Of a DNA stretch of 64,000 bases, positions 50,350 through 58,298 are shown piece after piece (positions within the stretch are counted from its first letter, which is position 1; every line of letters begins with the position of its first letter). Below the pieces are notes generated by a model. It was given only the letters and a program-made list of their open reading frames with translations. It was not told the origin of the DNA and did no database searches. The stretch comes from Pseudomonadota bacterium. GTDB taxonomy: Bacteria; Pseudomonadota; Gammaproteobacteria; Xanthomonadales; Xanthomonadaceae. A program made the translations under genes and the position numbers. The DNA is taken from positions 62,001 through 126,000 of the forward strand of contig JAEZYE010000052.1 in the NCBI GenBank assembly GCA_023419315.1, given 5' to 3'.

Positions 50350-51714
50350 TCAGAGGATGTAGCGACTCAGATCCGGGTCCTGCACCAGCTCGCCGAGATG
50401 CGAATCGACGTAGGCACGATCGATGGTGACGGACTGGCCATCGCGATCCGGCGCTTCGTAGCTGAGCGTATCCAGCAAGCGCTCCAGCACGGTGTGCAGG
50501 CGCCGCGCACCGATGTTTTCCTGGCGCTCGTTGACCTGCGCGGCAATCTCGGCCAGCCGCTCGACCGCGTCCGTCGTGAACTGCAGGCCGACGCCTTCGG
50601 TCTTCATCAGCTCGACGTACTGCCGCGTCAGCGCCGCCTTCGGCTCGGTGAGGATGCGGATGAAATCCTCCTTCGACAACGCCGACAGCTCGACGCGGAT
50701 CGGGAAGCGGCCCTGCAGTTCGGGGATCAGATCGCTCGGCTTGGCGAGGTGGAACGCGCCCGACGCAATGAAGAGGATGTGGTCCGTCTTCACCGTGCCG
50801 TACTTGGTGCTGACGTTCGAACCTTCCACCAGCGGAAGCAGATCCCGTTGTACGCCTTCGCGGCTGACATCGCCGCCGCCGACGTTTTCGCCGCGCTTGG
50901 CGACCTTGTCGATCTCGTCGATGAAGACGATGCCGTTCTGCTCGCAGGCTTCGATGGCCGCGGCGCGAATGTCGTCCTCGTTGACCAGCCGGGCCGCCTC
51001 TTCCTCGATCAACTGCGGCCGCGCATTGCGGATCGTCACCATGCGCTTGTGGGTCTTGGTGCCACCGAGGTTGGAGAACATCTGCCGCAGCTGCTGGCCC
51101 ATTTCCTCCATGCCGGGCGGCGTCATGATGTCCACGCCGACGTTCGCGGCGAGTTCCAGTTCGATCTCGCGGTCATCCAGTTCGCCATTGCGCAGCATGC
51201 GGCGGAACTTGATGCGGGTTTCATTGTCCTGCGCGGAGGGTTCGTGCCGCGCGGCTTCGGGATCGAAACCGATGCCCGCACTGCGGCGCGGCAGCAGGGC
51301 ATCGAGGATGCGATCCTCGGCGCGTTCTTCGGCCTGCGTGCGCACGCGCACCTTGGCCTGTTCGCGATACATCTTGACGGCCGTGTCGGCCAGATCGCGC
51401 ACGATCTGTTCGACGTCCTTGCCGACGTAGCCGACCTCGGTGAAGCGCGTGGCTTCCACCTTGACGAAGGGCGCGTTGGCGAGCGTGGCGAGCCGCCGCG
51501 CAATCTCGGTCTTGCCGACACCGGTCGGCCCGATCAGCAGGATGTTCTTCGGCATCACTTCATTGCGCAGCGCGTCCGGCAGCTGCATGCGACGCCAGCG
51601 ATTGCGTAGTGCAATCGCGACGGCGCGCTTGGCGCCGTGCTGGCCGACGATGTGGCGATCGAGCTCCTGCACGATTTCGCGCGGCGTCATGGTGGCGGAG
51701 TGGTTGTCAGGCAT
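50350..51714 (-). CDS. hslU: ATP-dependent protease ATPase subunit HslU
   Basis: This 454-residue AAA+ unfoldase feeds proteins to HslV. It has MTPREIVQELDRHIVGQHGA at the start, Walker A GPTGVGKT (62-69), pore loop GYVGKD, a long inserted I-domain (about 110-240), Walker B with IVFIDEIDK, and an Arg-finger/sensor C-terminus ending DPDLSRYIL, the tail that docks into HslV. It follows hslV by 113 bp. Confidence 0.97.
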   Translation of the reverse strand: MPDNHSATMTPREIVQELDRHIVGQHGAKRAVAIALRNRWRRMQLPDALRNEVMPKNILLIGPTGVGKTEIARRLATLANAPFVKVEATRFTEVGYVGKDVEQIVRDLADTAVKMYREQAKVRVRTQAEERAEDRILDALLPRRSAGIGFDPEAARHEPSAQDNETRIKFRRMLRNGELDDREIELELAANVGVDIMTPPGMEEMGQQLRQMFSNLGGTKTHKRMVTIRNARPQLIEEEAARLVNEDDIRAAAIEACEQNGIVFIDEIDKVAKRGENVGGGDVSREGVQRDLLPLVEGSNVSTKYGTVKTDHILFIASGAFHLAKPSDLIPELQGRFPIRVELSALSKEDFIRILTEPKAALTRQYVELMKTEGVGLQFTTDAVERLAEIAAQVNERQENIGARRLHTVLERLLDTLSYEAPDRDGQSVTIDRAYVDSHLGELVQDPDLSRYIL

Positions 51715-51827
51715 GGGGATTCCCGGATATTGCGGAGAAAGGGCGATGGAATGAACGTGTGATCGGGCGCGGGATCACCGGCGCGCAGGGGAAGGCTTCG
51801 CTTCGCGCATCCGTTTCCGCGTGGCGG

Positions 51828-52379
51828 TTACAGCTCTTCCACCACCACGTTGCGGTTGGTGTAGATGCAGATGTCGCCGGCGATGTTCAGCGCTTCGACG
51901 GCGATGGAACGCGCATCCAGCGCGGTGTGCGCCAGCAGAGCGCGCGCCGCGCTCAGGGCATACGAGCCGCCCGAGCCGATGGCGATGATGCCGTCTTCCG
52001 GTTCGATGACATCGCCGGTGCCGCTGATGATCAGCGAGGTTTCCTTGTCGGCCACGGCCAGCAGTGCTTCGAGCTTGCCGAGGCGGCGCTCGGTACGCCA
52101 ATCCTTGGCGAGTTCGACGGCGGCGCGTTGCAGCTGCCCGTGCTTTTCCAGCTTGGCTTCGAACAGTTCGAACAGGGTGAAGGCGTCGGCGGCCGCGCCG
52201 GCGAAGCCCGCCAGCACCTGGCCATCGCGGCCGAGGCGGCGCACCTTGCGCGCGTTGCCCTTCATGACGGTATGCCCCAGCGTGACCTGACCATCGCCGG
52301 CGACGGCGACATGTCCATCGCGGCGGACCGAAATGATCGTGGTGGCGTGGAAGACGTTGGGATTCTGGCTGGGGTCCAT
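51828..52379 (-). CDS. hslV: ATP-dependent protease subunit HslV
   Basis: This 183-residue N-terminal-nucleophile threonine protease of the proteasome-beta fold forms the double hexamer capped by HslU. The nucleophile is the first Thr of TTIISVRR (Thr13). Family core blocks are GDGQVTLGHTVMKGNARKVR and GIIAIGSGGSYALSAARALL. E. coli HslV only loses Met before that Thr. Here a 12-residue leader MDPSQNPNVFHA precedes it and no other start codon adjoins, so a propeptide must be cleaved. ATG at 52379 follows GGAGGC. It leads the hslVU pair. Confidence 0.96.
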   Translation of the reverse strand: MDPSQNPNVFHATTIISVRRDGHVAVAGDGQVTLGHTVMKGNARKVRRLGRDGQVLAGFAGAAADAFTLFELFEAKLEKHGQLQRAAVELAKDWRTERRLGKLEALLAVADKETSLIISGTGDVIEPEDGIIAIGSGGSYALSAARALLAHTALDARSIAVEALNIAGDICIYTNRNVVVEEL

Positions 52380-52484
52380 GGGGCCTCCGGAGACGATGCT
52401 CACTGGGTGGGGGCGCCCGATGGCGGGATCAAGCGTCGGCGTCCACGTCAGCGGAAGCGGCATGCGCGCCGGGCTTTCGCCGCA

Positions 52485-52685
52485 TCACAGCAGGACGTTG
52501 CGTGGATTCTCCGGATCCGGCTCGACATTCCATTCCAGGTACCACGCGTCGCCGAGTTGCTCGATCGGATGCTGGGTACGCCCGGAACCATTCCCGCAGG
52601 CCAGTTCGTTCGCGGCGCAATAGCGATCACAGCCCCAGCAGATGCGCTCGGGATGTTTGGGCTTCAGCGGAAAGTTCTTGGCCAT
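52485..52685 (-). CDS. DUF3079 small Cys-rich protein
   Basis: This 66-residue protein starts MAKNFPLKPKHPERICWGCD, then has YCAANELACGNGSGRTQHPI. These match the DUF3079 family, which carries three closely spaced Cys (two CxxC-like arms), suggesting metal binding. GGAG lies 5 nt before the ATG. It lies between xerC and hslV on the same strand; role unknown. Confidence 0.8.
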   Translation of the reverse strand: MAKNFPLKPKHPERICWGCDRYCAANELACGNGSGRTQHPIEQLGDAWYLEWNVEPDPENPRNVLL

Positions 52686-52818
52686 CGCGACTCCGGATCC
52701 TGCAATGACAGGCTATCCGTGCGGCAGAAGGCGTCCGTTGATCTGGCTCAAGCGGACGGCTTGATCGTGGCCGGCATGACATCTTCGTATAACGCCGATT
52801 CAGCCCGGCGGCGCGCAA

Positions 52819-53712
52819 TCAACGCTTGCGCCTGGCGCGTGGGTGCGCGGCGTCGTAGACCTTGGCCAGGTGCTGGAAATCCAGGTGCGTGTAGATCTGC
52901 GTGGTCGCGATGTCGGCATGGCCGAGCAGTTCCTGCACGCCGCGCAGGTCACCGGACGATTCCAGGATGTGACTGGCGAAACTGTGCCGCAGCATGTGCG
53001 GATGCACGTGCTTGAACAGTCCCTGCCGCTGCGCGAGCTGCTTGAGGCGGATCTGCACCGCGCGCTGCGAAATCGGACCGCCCGCGCGGCCGGGGAACAC
53101 AGACGCGTCATTGGCGCCTTGCTGTTCGCTTCGCCACGCGTGCAACGCGTTGCGGGCATGCGATCCCACCGGCACCCTGCGCTGCTTGCCGCCCTTGCCC
53201 AGCACGGTGACGAAGCCGTTCGCCAGATCCAGATCGTGCCAGCGCAGCGCGCAGAGTTCGCTCAGGCGCAGGCCGGACGAATAGAACAGTTCCAGCAAGG
53301 CGCGATCACGCAATCCCAACGGCACATCGGTCGGCACCTCGACCAGGCGCGCGGCTTCATCGGCGTCCAGTACCTGCGGCAGCTTGCGCGGGGCCTTCGG
53401 CGCGCGCAGCGCAGCGGCCGGGCTTGCGGCGATGCGGCCATGGCGCAGCAGCCACTGATAGAAACTGCGGCACGCCGACAAGCGGCGCTGCAGGCTTTTC
53501 GGCGACAGGCCGCGCCGATGCTCCGACGCGACGAAGCTGCGCAACTGTTCGGCTTCGAGCGTCACCGGGTCGGCATCGGCTTGCTGCGCCGACCAGTCGG
53601 CCAACGCGGTCAGATCACGCCGGTAGGCGTCCAGCGTATGCGCCGACATCCGGCGTTCGACGTGCAGGTGCGCCAGGAATTCCTCGATCGCGCGCGGCAC
53701 GCCGGTGTTCAT
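52819..53712 (-). CDS. xerC: Tyrosine recombinase XerC
   Basis: This 297-residue recombinase resolves chromosome dimers at dif with XerD. An N-terminal SAM-like core-binding domain is followed by the catalytic domain with Arg149, Lys173, His239, Arg242, His265 and nucleophile Tyr274 (SGLRLSEL, PHMLRHSFASH, LLGHADIATTQIYTHL). These differ by one from E. coli XerC numbering. It follows DUF484 by 22 bp in the conserved dapF-DUF484-xerC order. Confidence 0.96.
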   Translation of the reverse strand: MNTGVPRAIEEFLAHLHVERRMSAHTLDAYRRDLTALADWSAQQADADPVTLEAEQLRSFVASEHRRGLSPKSLQRRLSACRSFYQWLLRHGRIAASPAAALRAPKAPRKLPQVLDADEAARLVEVPTDVPLGLRDRALLELFYSSGLRLSELCALRWHDLDLANGFVTVLGKGGKQRRVPVGSHARNALHAWRSEQQGANDASVFPGRAGGPISQRAVQIRLKQLAQRQGLFKHVHPHMLRHSFASHILESSGDLRGVQELLGHADIATTQIYTHLDFQHLAKVYDAAHPRARRKR

Positions 53713-53734
53713 CGCAGGATGCCGGGCCGCGCGG

Positions 53735-54406
53735 TCAGCTCGGGAATCGCTGCAACGCGGCGGTCAGGGCCTCGCCCATCATGCGCAGGAACAACGTGCC
53801 CATGCCGGGATAGAAGCGATTGCCGTCCAGGCTGCCGACGGCAATCAGGCCAACGCCGGGAAGCGGCAGCAAGGCCGAGGACTGCACGTCTTCGGCACGC
53901 TGGCCGTACAGCACCGCATTCTTGTCCGCATGCAGGCGACCGCAGATCGGCTCGCCATCGCGCAGGCAATCGCGGAACGGCGCCAGGTGCGGGCTGTCGG
54001 CGGGAATGATCTGCAACCAGTCGGATTCGTCCAGGCCCTCGATCGGAGCAAGCAGGACAAGGCTGACGCGATCGCCGTTGAAATCCTCGGCCAGCGACGC
54101 CGCCATCGCGCGCACCGTGTCGGCCGCCGTCGTCTGGCGCAGCAGCGAGAGCGTCAGCTGGTGCGTGCGCACCGCGAGGCGCTCGTTCTCCTGTGCATTG
54201 GCGAACAGATCATTCAGGCGCTTGGAAAGCTCGCGGTTCTTGTCGCGCAGCACTTCCAGCTGATAACTCGCCAGCGATGACGCGTGCCCTTCCTCGCGCG
54301 GCACGATCAGGCTCAGGGCCAGATCCGGGAATTGCTTGAGGAAGGTCGGGTGCCGTCGCAACCAGGCGGCGACTTCGTGGGCGCCCAGCTTCTCGATGTC
54401 GTTCAT
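53735..54406 (-). CDS. DUF484 family protein (GAF-like)
   Basis: This 223-residue protein has the DUF484 pattern: EVAAWLRRHPTFLKQFPDLA at the start, a coiled segment (about 55-80), and a GAF-like domain ending GRLHADKNAVLYGQ, LLPLPGVGLIAVGSLDG and FYPGMGTLFLRMMGEALTAA. It is always found between dapF and xerC in Gammaproteobacteria. It overlaps dapF by 4 bp. Its biochemical role is unknown. Confidence 0.9.
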   Translation of the reverse strand: MNDIEKLGAHEVAAWLRRHPTFLKQFPDLALSLIVPREEGHASSLASYQLEVLRDKNRELSKRLNDLFANAQENERLAVRTHQLTLSLLRQTTAADTVRAMAASLAEDFNGDRVSLVLLAPIEGLDESDWLQIIPADSPHLAPFRDCLRDGEPICGRLHADKNAVLYGQRAEDVQSSALLPLPGVGLIAVGSLDGNRFYPGMGTLFLRMMGEALTAALQRFPS

Positions 54407-55263
54407 TGGATCCAGTTTCCTTCAAAGACGAAAGCGGTCGGGCCGGACATGATCACTTCATCGCTGTCCGACGGCCATTGGATGCGGAGTTCGCCGCCGG
54501 GCAGCGCGACGCGCGCGTCGCGATCGATGCGGCCTCGCTTCATCAGCACCGCGGCGGCCGCGCACGCGCCGCTGCCACACGCCAGCGTCTCGCCGACGCC
54601 ACGTTCGTACACGCGCAAGCGTATGCGATCGCGCGCCACCACTTCGGCGAAACCCACGTTCACCGACTCGGGAAACGCAGTCGATTGCTGCAGCGCCGGG
54701 CCATCGCGCCGCACCGCCGCCTCGTTCACCGAGGCCACTTCGATGACGGCGTGCGGGTTGCCCATCGACACCGCACCGAAACGCAAGCGGAGGTCCTCGT
54801 CCACGCGAACGTCGTACTCGTCGCGCGGCTGCTCGAAGCCGGCCAGCGGAATCGACGCCGGTGCAAATACCGGAACGCCCATCGCGATCGCATAGTGTTC
54901 GCCGTCGAGCCGTTGCACATCATGCGTGGTGAGCGGACTGTCCACGCGGAAGCGATCCCCTTGCGCGACGCCGGCGCGCACCAGCCAGGCCGCGACGCAG
55001 CGCGCGCCGTTTCCGCATTGCTGGGAAGTGGAACCGTCGGAGTTCCAGATCCGGTACGACGCCACGGCATCCGCACTGCGCGGCGGTTCGATCGTCAGGA
55101 TCTGATCGCAACCCACGCCGAAGTGCCGGTCCGCCAATCGCGCTGCGAGTTGCGGATCCGGTGGCGGCGAGCCATCACGCAGATCCAGCACGACGAAGTC
55201 ATTGCCGGCACCGTGCATCTTGCTGAAAGGCAGCACGCGATCGCCTGCCATCGCCGGGCTCAT
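54403..55263 (-). CDS. dapF: Diaminopimelate epimerase
   Basis: This 286-residue enzyme converts LL- to meso-diaminopimelate for lysine and peptidoglycan synthesis. Its two catalytic Cys are Cys83 (QQCGNGARCV) and Cys229 (LACGSGACAAA). The N-terminus FSKMHGAGNDFVVLD is standard. It overlaps the lptM stop by 4 bp and the DUF484 start by 4 bp, so the three are translationally coupled. Confidence 0.96.
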   Translation of the reverse strand: MSPAMAGDRVLPFSKMHGAGNDFVVLDLRDGSPPPDPQLAARLADRHFGVGCDQILTIEPPRSADAVASYRIWNSDGSTSQQCGNGARCVAAWLVRAGVAQGDRFRVDSPLTTHDVQRLDGEHYAIAMGVPVFAPASIPLAGFEQPRDEYDVRVDEDLRLRFGAVSMGNPHAVIEVASVNEAAVRRDGPALQQSTAFPESVNVGFAEVVARDRIRLRVYERGVGETLACGSGACAAAAVLMKRGRIDRDARVALPGGELRIQWPSDSDEVIMSGPTAFVFEGNWIQ

Positions 55264-55505
55264 GGCGTGGTGGACGCGCCATCGGTCGGCGGCGTCACCG
55301 GAGGCACGCCCGTTTCGCTGGCATCTCCGCTGGCGTCTTCGCTGGCGGCGGGTTCTTCGGCGGGGGCGTCGGATTCGATCGCGGGATCAGCCGCTTCTTC
55401 AGGCGCGGGACGTTCGGGCAGGAACAGCGGGCCTTTCGCGCCGCAGGCGCCCAGCAGGACGACGACGAGCGCGGCAGCGGCGAGGTTTCGGAGCAGTCGG
55501 TTCAT
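55260..55505 (-). CDS. lptM: LptM-like small lipoprotein
   Basis: This 81-residue lipoprotein has lipobox LGAC and the conserved CGAKGPLFLP segment just after the lipidated Cys, the signature of LptM (YifL). LptM assists LptD maturation in the outer-membrane LPS translocon. The tail from about residue 30 is a Pro/Ala/Glu/Ser/Thr-rich acidic stretch. It is the first gene of the lptM-dapF-DUF484-xerC run, with which it overlaps by ATGA. Confidence 0.88.
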   Translation of the reverse strand: MNRLLRNLAAAALVVVLLGACGAKGPLFLPERPAPEEAADPAIESDAPAEEPAASEDASGDASETGVPPVTPPTDGASTTP

Positions 55506-55530
55506 GGGCCGCAGTATAGCCAGCCGGCCC

Positions 55531-55968
55531 TCAATCGCGTGATGCGGAGGACGATGGGCGCGGCGGCTCGGGACGACACCACAGCCAGGTTCCGACCACC
55601 GTCATGCAGCCGATCGGCAGCAGCACCATCCAGACACGATGCGAGCCGCTGAAGTGCATGATCGCCAGCAGGATCACGGCACTGGCGAGCATGGTCCAGG
55701 TCGCTGCCCATTTGGCGCGGCGCGACACCGCGCGGTGCGCCTGCCAATCGCGGATCATCGGGCCGAAGCGCTTATGGGCCATCAGATACGCGTGCAGCTT
55801 TTCCGAACCGCGCGACGCGGCATACGCCGCGACAAGGACGAAGACCGTCGTCGGCAGCCCGGGCACGAAGACGCCGAGAATGCCCATGCCGAGGCTGGCG
55901 TAGGCCAGCAGCCACCAGGCCCAGCGGAAACGGATGCGTGCGGGGGAAGCGGGACCGGGTTCGTTCAC
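55531..55968 (-). CDS. DUF454 (YbaN-like) inner-membrane protein
   Basis: This 145-residue protein has about three or four helices and the family signature LLAYASLGMGILGVFVPGLP plus GPMIRDWQAHRAVSRRAKW. It starts 25 bp before lptM on the same strand. Function is unknown. Confidence 0.85.
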   Translation of the reverse strand: MNEPGPASPARIRFRWAWWLLAYASLGMGILGVFVPGLPTTVFVLVAAYAASRGSEKLHAYLMAHKRFGPMIRDWQAHRAVSRRAKWAATWTMLASAVILLAIMHFSGSHRVWMVLLPIGCMTVVGTWLWCRPEPPRPSSSASRD

Positions 55969-56024
55969 GGCGCTCTTTTACCGCATGCGGCGGTGGACGC
56001 ATAGAGCGGTCCGCGCCCCCAGAC

Positions 56025-56050
56025 GAAAAAGCCGGGATTCACCCGGCTCT
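56025..56050 (-). terminator. Rho-independent terminator after the first S9 peptidase gene
   Basis: A 7-bp stem AGCCGGG / CCCGGCT (loop ATTCA) is followed on the minus strand by five T residues (56030 down to 56026, including the stem-foot A/T). It lies 20 bp after the S9 gene stop at 56071. Confidence 0.78.
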
Positions 56051-56070
56051 TTCGCTTCAGCGGCATCGCG

Positions 56071-58191
56071 TCACTTCGACGCATCCTTCGACGCGCCAAG
56101 TTGATCGATGACGAACGCGTAGTACTCCGACACTTCCTGGTAGCGACGGAAGCGGCCCGACTTGCCGCCGTGTCCCGCCTCCAGGTTGGTGCGGAACAGC
56201 ACCGGCAGCGAGCCGGTATTGAGGTCACGCAGGCGCGCGACGTACTTGGCCGGTTCCCAGTACTGCACCTGCGAATCCCACAGGCCGGTGCCGACGAACA
56301 TCGCCGGATAGGCGCGCGGCTTGAGATTGTCGTAAGGCGAGTACGTGACGATGTAGTCGTAGTACTCCTGCTTCTCGGGATTACCCCACTCGTCGTACTC
56401 GTTGGTGGTCAGCGGGATGGTCGGGTCGAGCATGGTGGTGACGACATCGACGAACGGCACCTGCGACACGATCACGCGGTACTTTTCCGGTGCCAGGTTC
56501 GTGATGGCGCCCATCAGCAGGCCGCCGGCGCTTCCGCCCATCGCCGCCACGCGATCCGGCGCGGCGTAACCCTGCTTCACCAGTGCATCGGTGACATCGA
56601 TGAAATCGTTGAAGGTGTTCTTCTTGTTCAGCAGCTTGCCGTTGTCGTACCAGGCACGGCCCATCTCCTGGCCACCGCGGATGTGGGCGATGGCGTACAC
56701 CATGCCGCGATCGAGCAGGCTGACCACCGGACCGCTGAAGCCCGGATCCATCGACGCACCGTAACTGCCATAGCCGTACTGCAGCAGCGCAGCGGTTCCG
56801 TCCTTCTTGAAGCCCTTGCGATACACCAGCGACACCGGCACCCGCGTGCCGTCGCGCGCTTCGACCCACACGCGCTCGGTCGTGTACCGGGATGCGTCGT
56901 AGCCGATGACCGGCTGCTGCTTCAGCTGGCGGCGCTCGCCGGTCTGCGTGTTGATTTCATACGTGGTGGCCGGCGTCGTCATCGACGTGTAGCTGTAGCG
57001 CAGCCACGGCGTGTCGTGCTCGGAGTTGACGTCCAGGCCCATCGAATACGCGGGCTCGTCGGCCTTGACGTATTCCTCCTTGCCGTCCTTGCCGATCAGG
57101 CGGATGCGCTCCAGGCCCTCGGAACGTTCGCTGATCGCGGTAAAGCCGTCGAACAGTTCGAAGCCTTCGATGTACACCTTGTCGCTGTGCGGCAGCCAGT
57201 CCTTCCATTGATCACGCGACGTCGCACCGTCCGGCGCGGTCATGATCTTGAAGTTCTTCGCGTTCCAGTTGGTGCGGATGACCCAGCGGCCATCGAGGTG
57301 ATCGGCGCTGTATTCGACGTCGCGCTCGCGCGGCGCCAGTACGACGAAGGTGTCCGGATTGGCCGCCGGAGCGCAGCGCGATTCCGAGGAGACCGTGCTT
57401 TCCACGCCGATGCAGATGTACTTGTCATCGCGGGTGCGGCCGATGCCCATGTAGAAGCTGTCGTCCTTTTCCTCGTAGACCAGCACGTCCTGCGACGACG
57501 GCGTGCCAAGCACGTGCTTCTTCACGCGCACCGTCAGCAGGGTTTCGGGATCGTTCTCGACGTAGAACAGGGTCTTGTTGTCGTCCGCCCACACGATGTT
57601 CGGCGAGACGCCCTGGATCACGTCGGGGTAGGCTTCGCCGGTTTCCAGGTTGCGGAAGCGCACCACATACTGGCGACGGCCGACATCGTCATCGGCCCAG
57701 GCCAGGATGCGGTTGTCCGGGCTCACCTCGTAGTCGCCGACGCTGAAGTAGCCCTTGCCCGCCGCCATGTCGTTGACGTTGAGCAGCACTTCTTCCGGCG
57801 CTTCCATGCTGCCCTTGCGGCGCGCATGCACGGGGTAGTCCTTGCCGGTTTCGAAGCGCGTGTAGTACCAGTAGCCGCGTTCGCGGAACGGAACGCTGCT
57901 GTCATCCTGCTTGATGCGGCCGACGATCTCCTTGTAGATCGCTTCCTGCAACGGCTTCAGGCCGGCCATCTGCTGGTCGGCGTAGTCGTTCTCCGCCTTG
58001 AGGTAGGCGAGCATGTCGGGATTCTTGCGCTCGTCGTCGCGCAGCCAGTAGTACTCGTCGTTGCGCTCGGCACCGAACGGGGCCTTCACCACGTGGGGCT
58101 TCTTGGCGACATCAGGCGGAGTGGCAGCGGCGAACGAAGCAAGGGGAGCGGTCATCAGGACAGTCGCGAACAGGAAGGAAGTCGGTTTCAT
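56071..58191 (-). CDS. Exported S9 oligopeptidase B-like serine peptidase
   Basis: This 706-residue protein has a signal peptide (cut after SFAAA). A seven-bladed beta-propeller domain (to about 420) includes NDEYYWLRDDERKNPDMLAY, and the alpha/beta-hydrolase domain has the nucleophile loop MGGSAGGLLMG, an Asp-containing block around WDSQVQYWEP and the catalytic His in EAGHGGKSGRF. This is the oligopeptidase B subgroup, which cleaves small peptides after basic residues, but exported here. ATG at 58191 begins the signal. A second S9 gene lies just upstream on the same strand. Confidence 0.92.
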   Translation of the reverse strand: MKPTSFLFATVLMTAPLASFAAATPPDVAKKPHVVKAPFGAERNDEYYWLRDDERKNPDMLAYLKAENDYADQQMAGLKPLQEAIYKEIVGRIKQDDSSVPFRERGYWYYTRFETGKDYPVHARRKGSMEAPEEVLLNVNDMAAGKGYFSVGDYEVSPDNRILAWADDDVGRRQYVVRFRNLETGEAYPDVIQGVSPNIVWADDNKTLFYVENDPETLLTVRVKKHVLGTPSSQDVLVYEEKDDSFYMGIGRTRDDKYICIGVESTVSSESRCAPAANPDTFVVLAPRERDVEYSADHLDGRWVIRTNWNAKNFKIMTAPDGATSRDQWKDWLPHSDKVYIEGFELFDGFTAISERSEGLERIRLIGKDGKEEYVKADEPAYSMGLDVNSEHDTPWLRYSYTSMTTPATTYEINTQTGERRQLKQQPVIGYDASRYTTERVWVEARDGTRVPVSLVYRKGFKKDGTAALLQYGYGSYGASMDPGFSGPVVSLLDRGMVYAIAHIRGGQEMGRAWYDNGKLLNKKNTFNDFIDVTDALVKQGYAAPDRVAAMGGSAGGLLMGAITNLAPEKYRVIVSQVPFVDVVTTMLDPTIPLTTNEYDEWGNPEKQEYYDYIVTYSPYDNLKPRAYPAMFVGTGLWDSQVQYWEPAKYVARLRDLNTGSLPVLFRTNLEAGHGGKSGRFRRYQEVSEYYAFVIDQLGASKDASK

Positions 58192-58256
58192 GGATGGGGT
58201 CCTGGCGTGAAAGGACAAGAGCGGAATTCGGCAGTCAGGCGCGCGACACCGGCATG

Positions 58257-58286
58257 GCGGGAACCGGCGCGCCTGCCGGCTCCCGC
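58257..58286 (-). terminator. Long GC hairpin between the two S9 genes
   Basis: A 12-bp stem with one mismatch (GCGGGAACCGGC / GCCGGCTCCCGC) and a 6-nt loop lies 13 bp after the stop of the second S9 gene (58299). No T-tract follows on the minus strand. It could reduce read-through into the next gene or stabilise the upstream message. Confidence 0.5.
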
Positions 58287-58298
58287 GCGGTCATCCGT

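Noticed and set aside
52819..53712. Possible phage or integron integrase
   Set aside because: Catalytic residue numbering, length and the dapF-DUF484-xerC context identify it as the housekeeping XerC.
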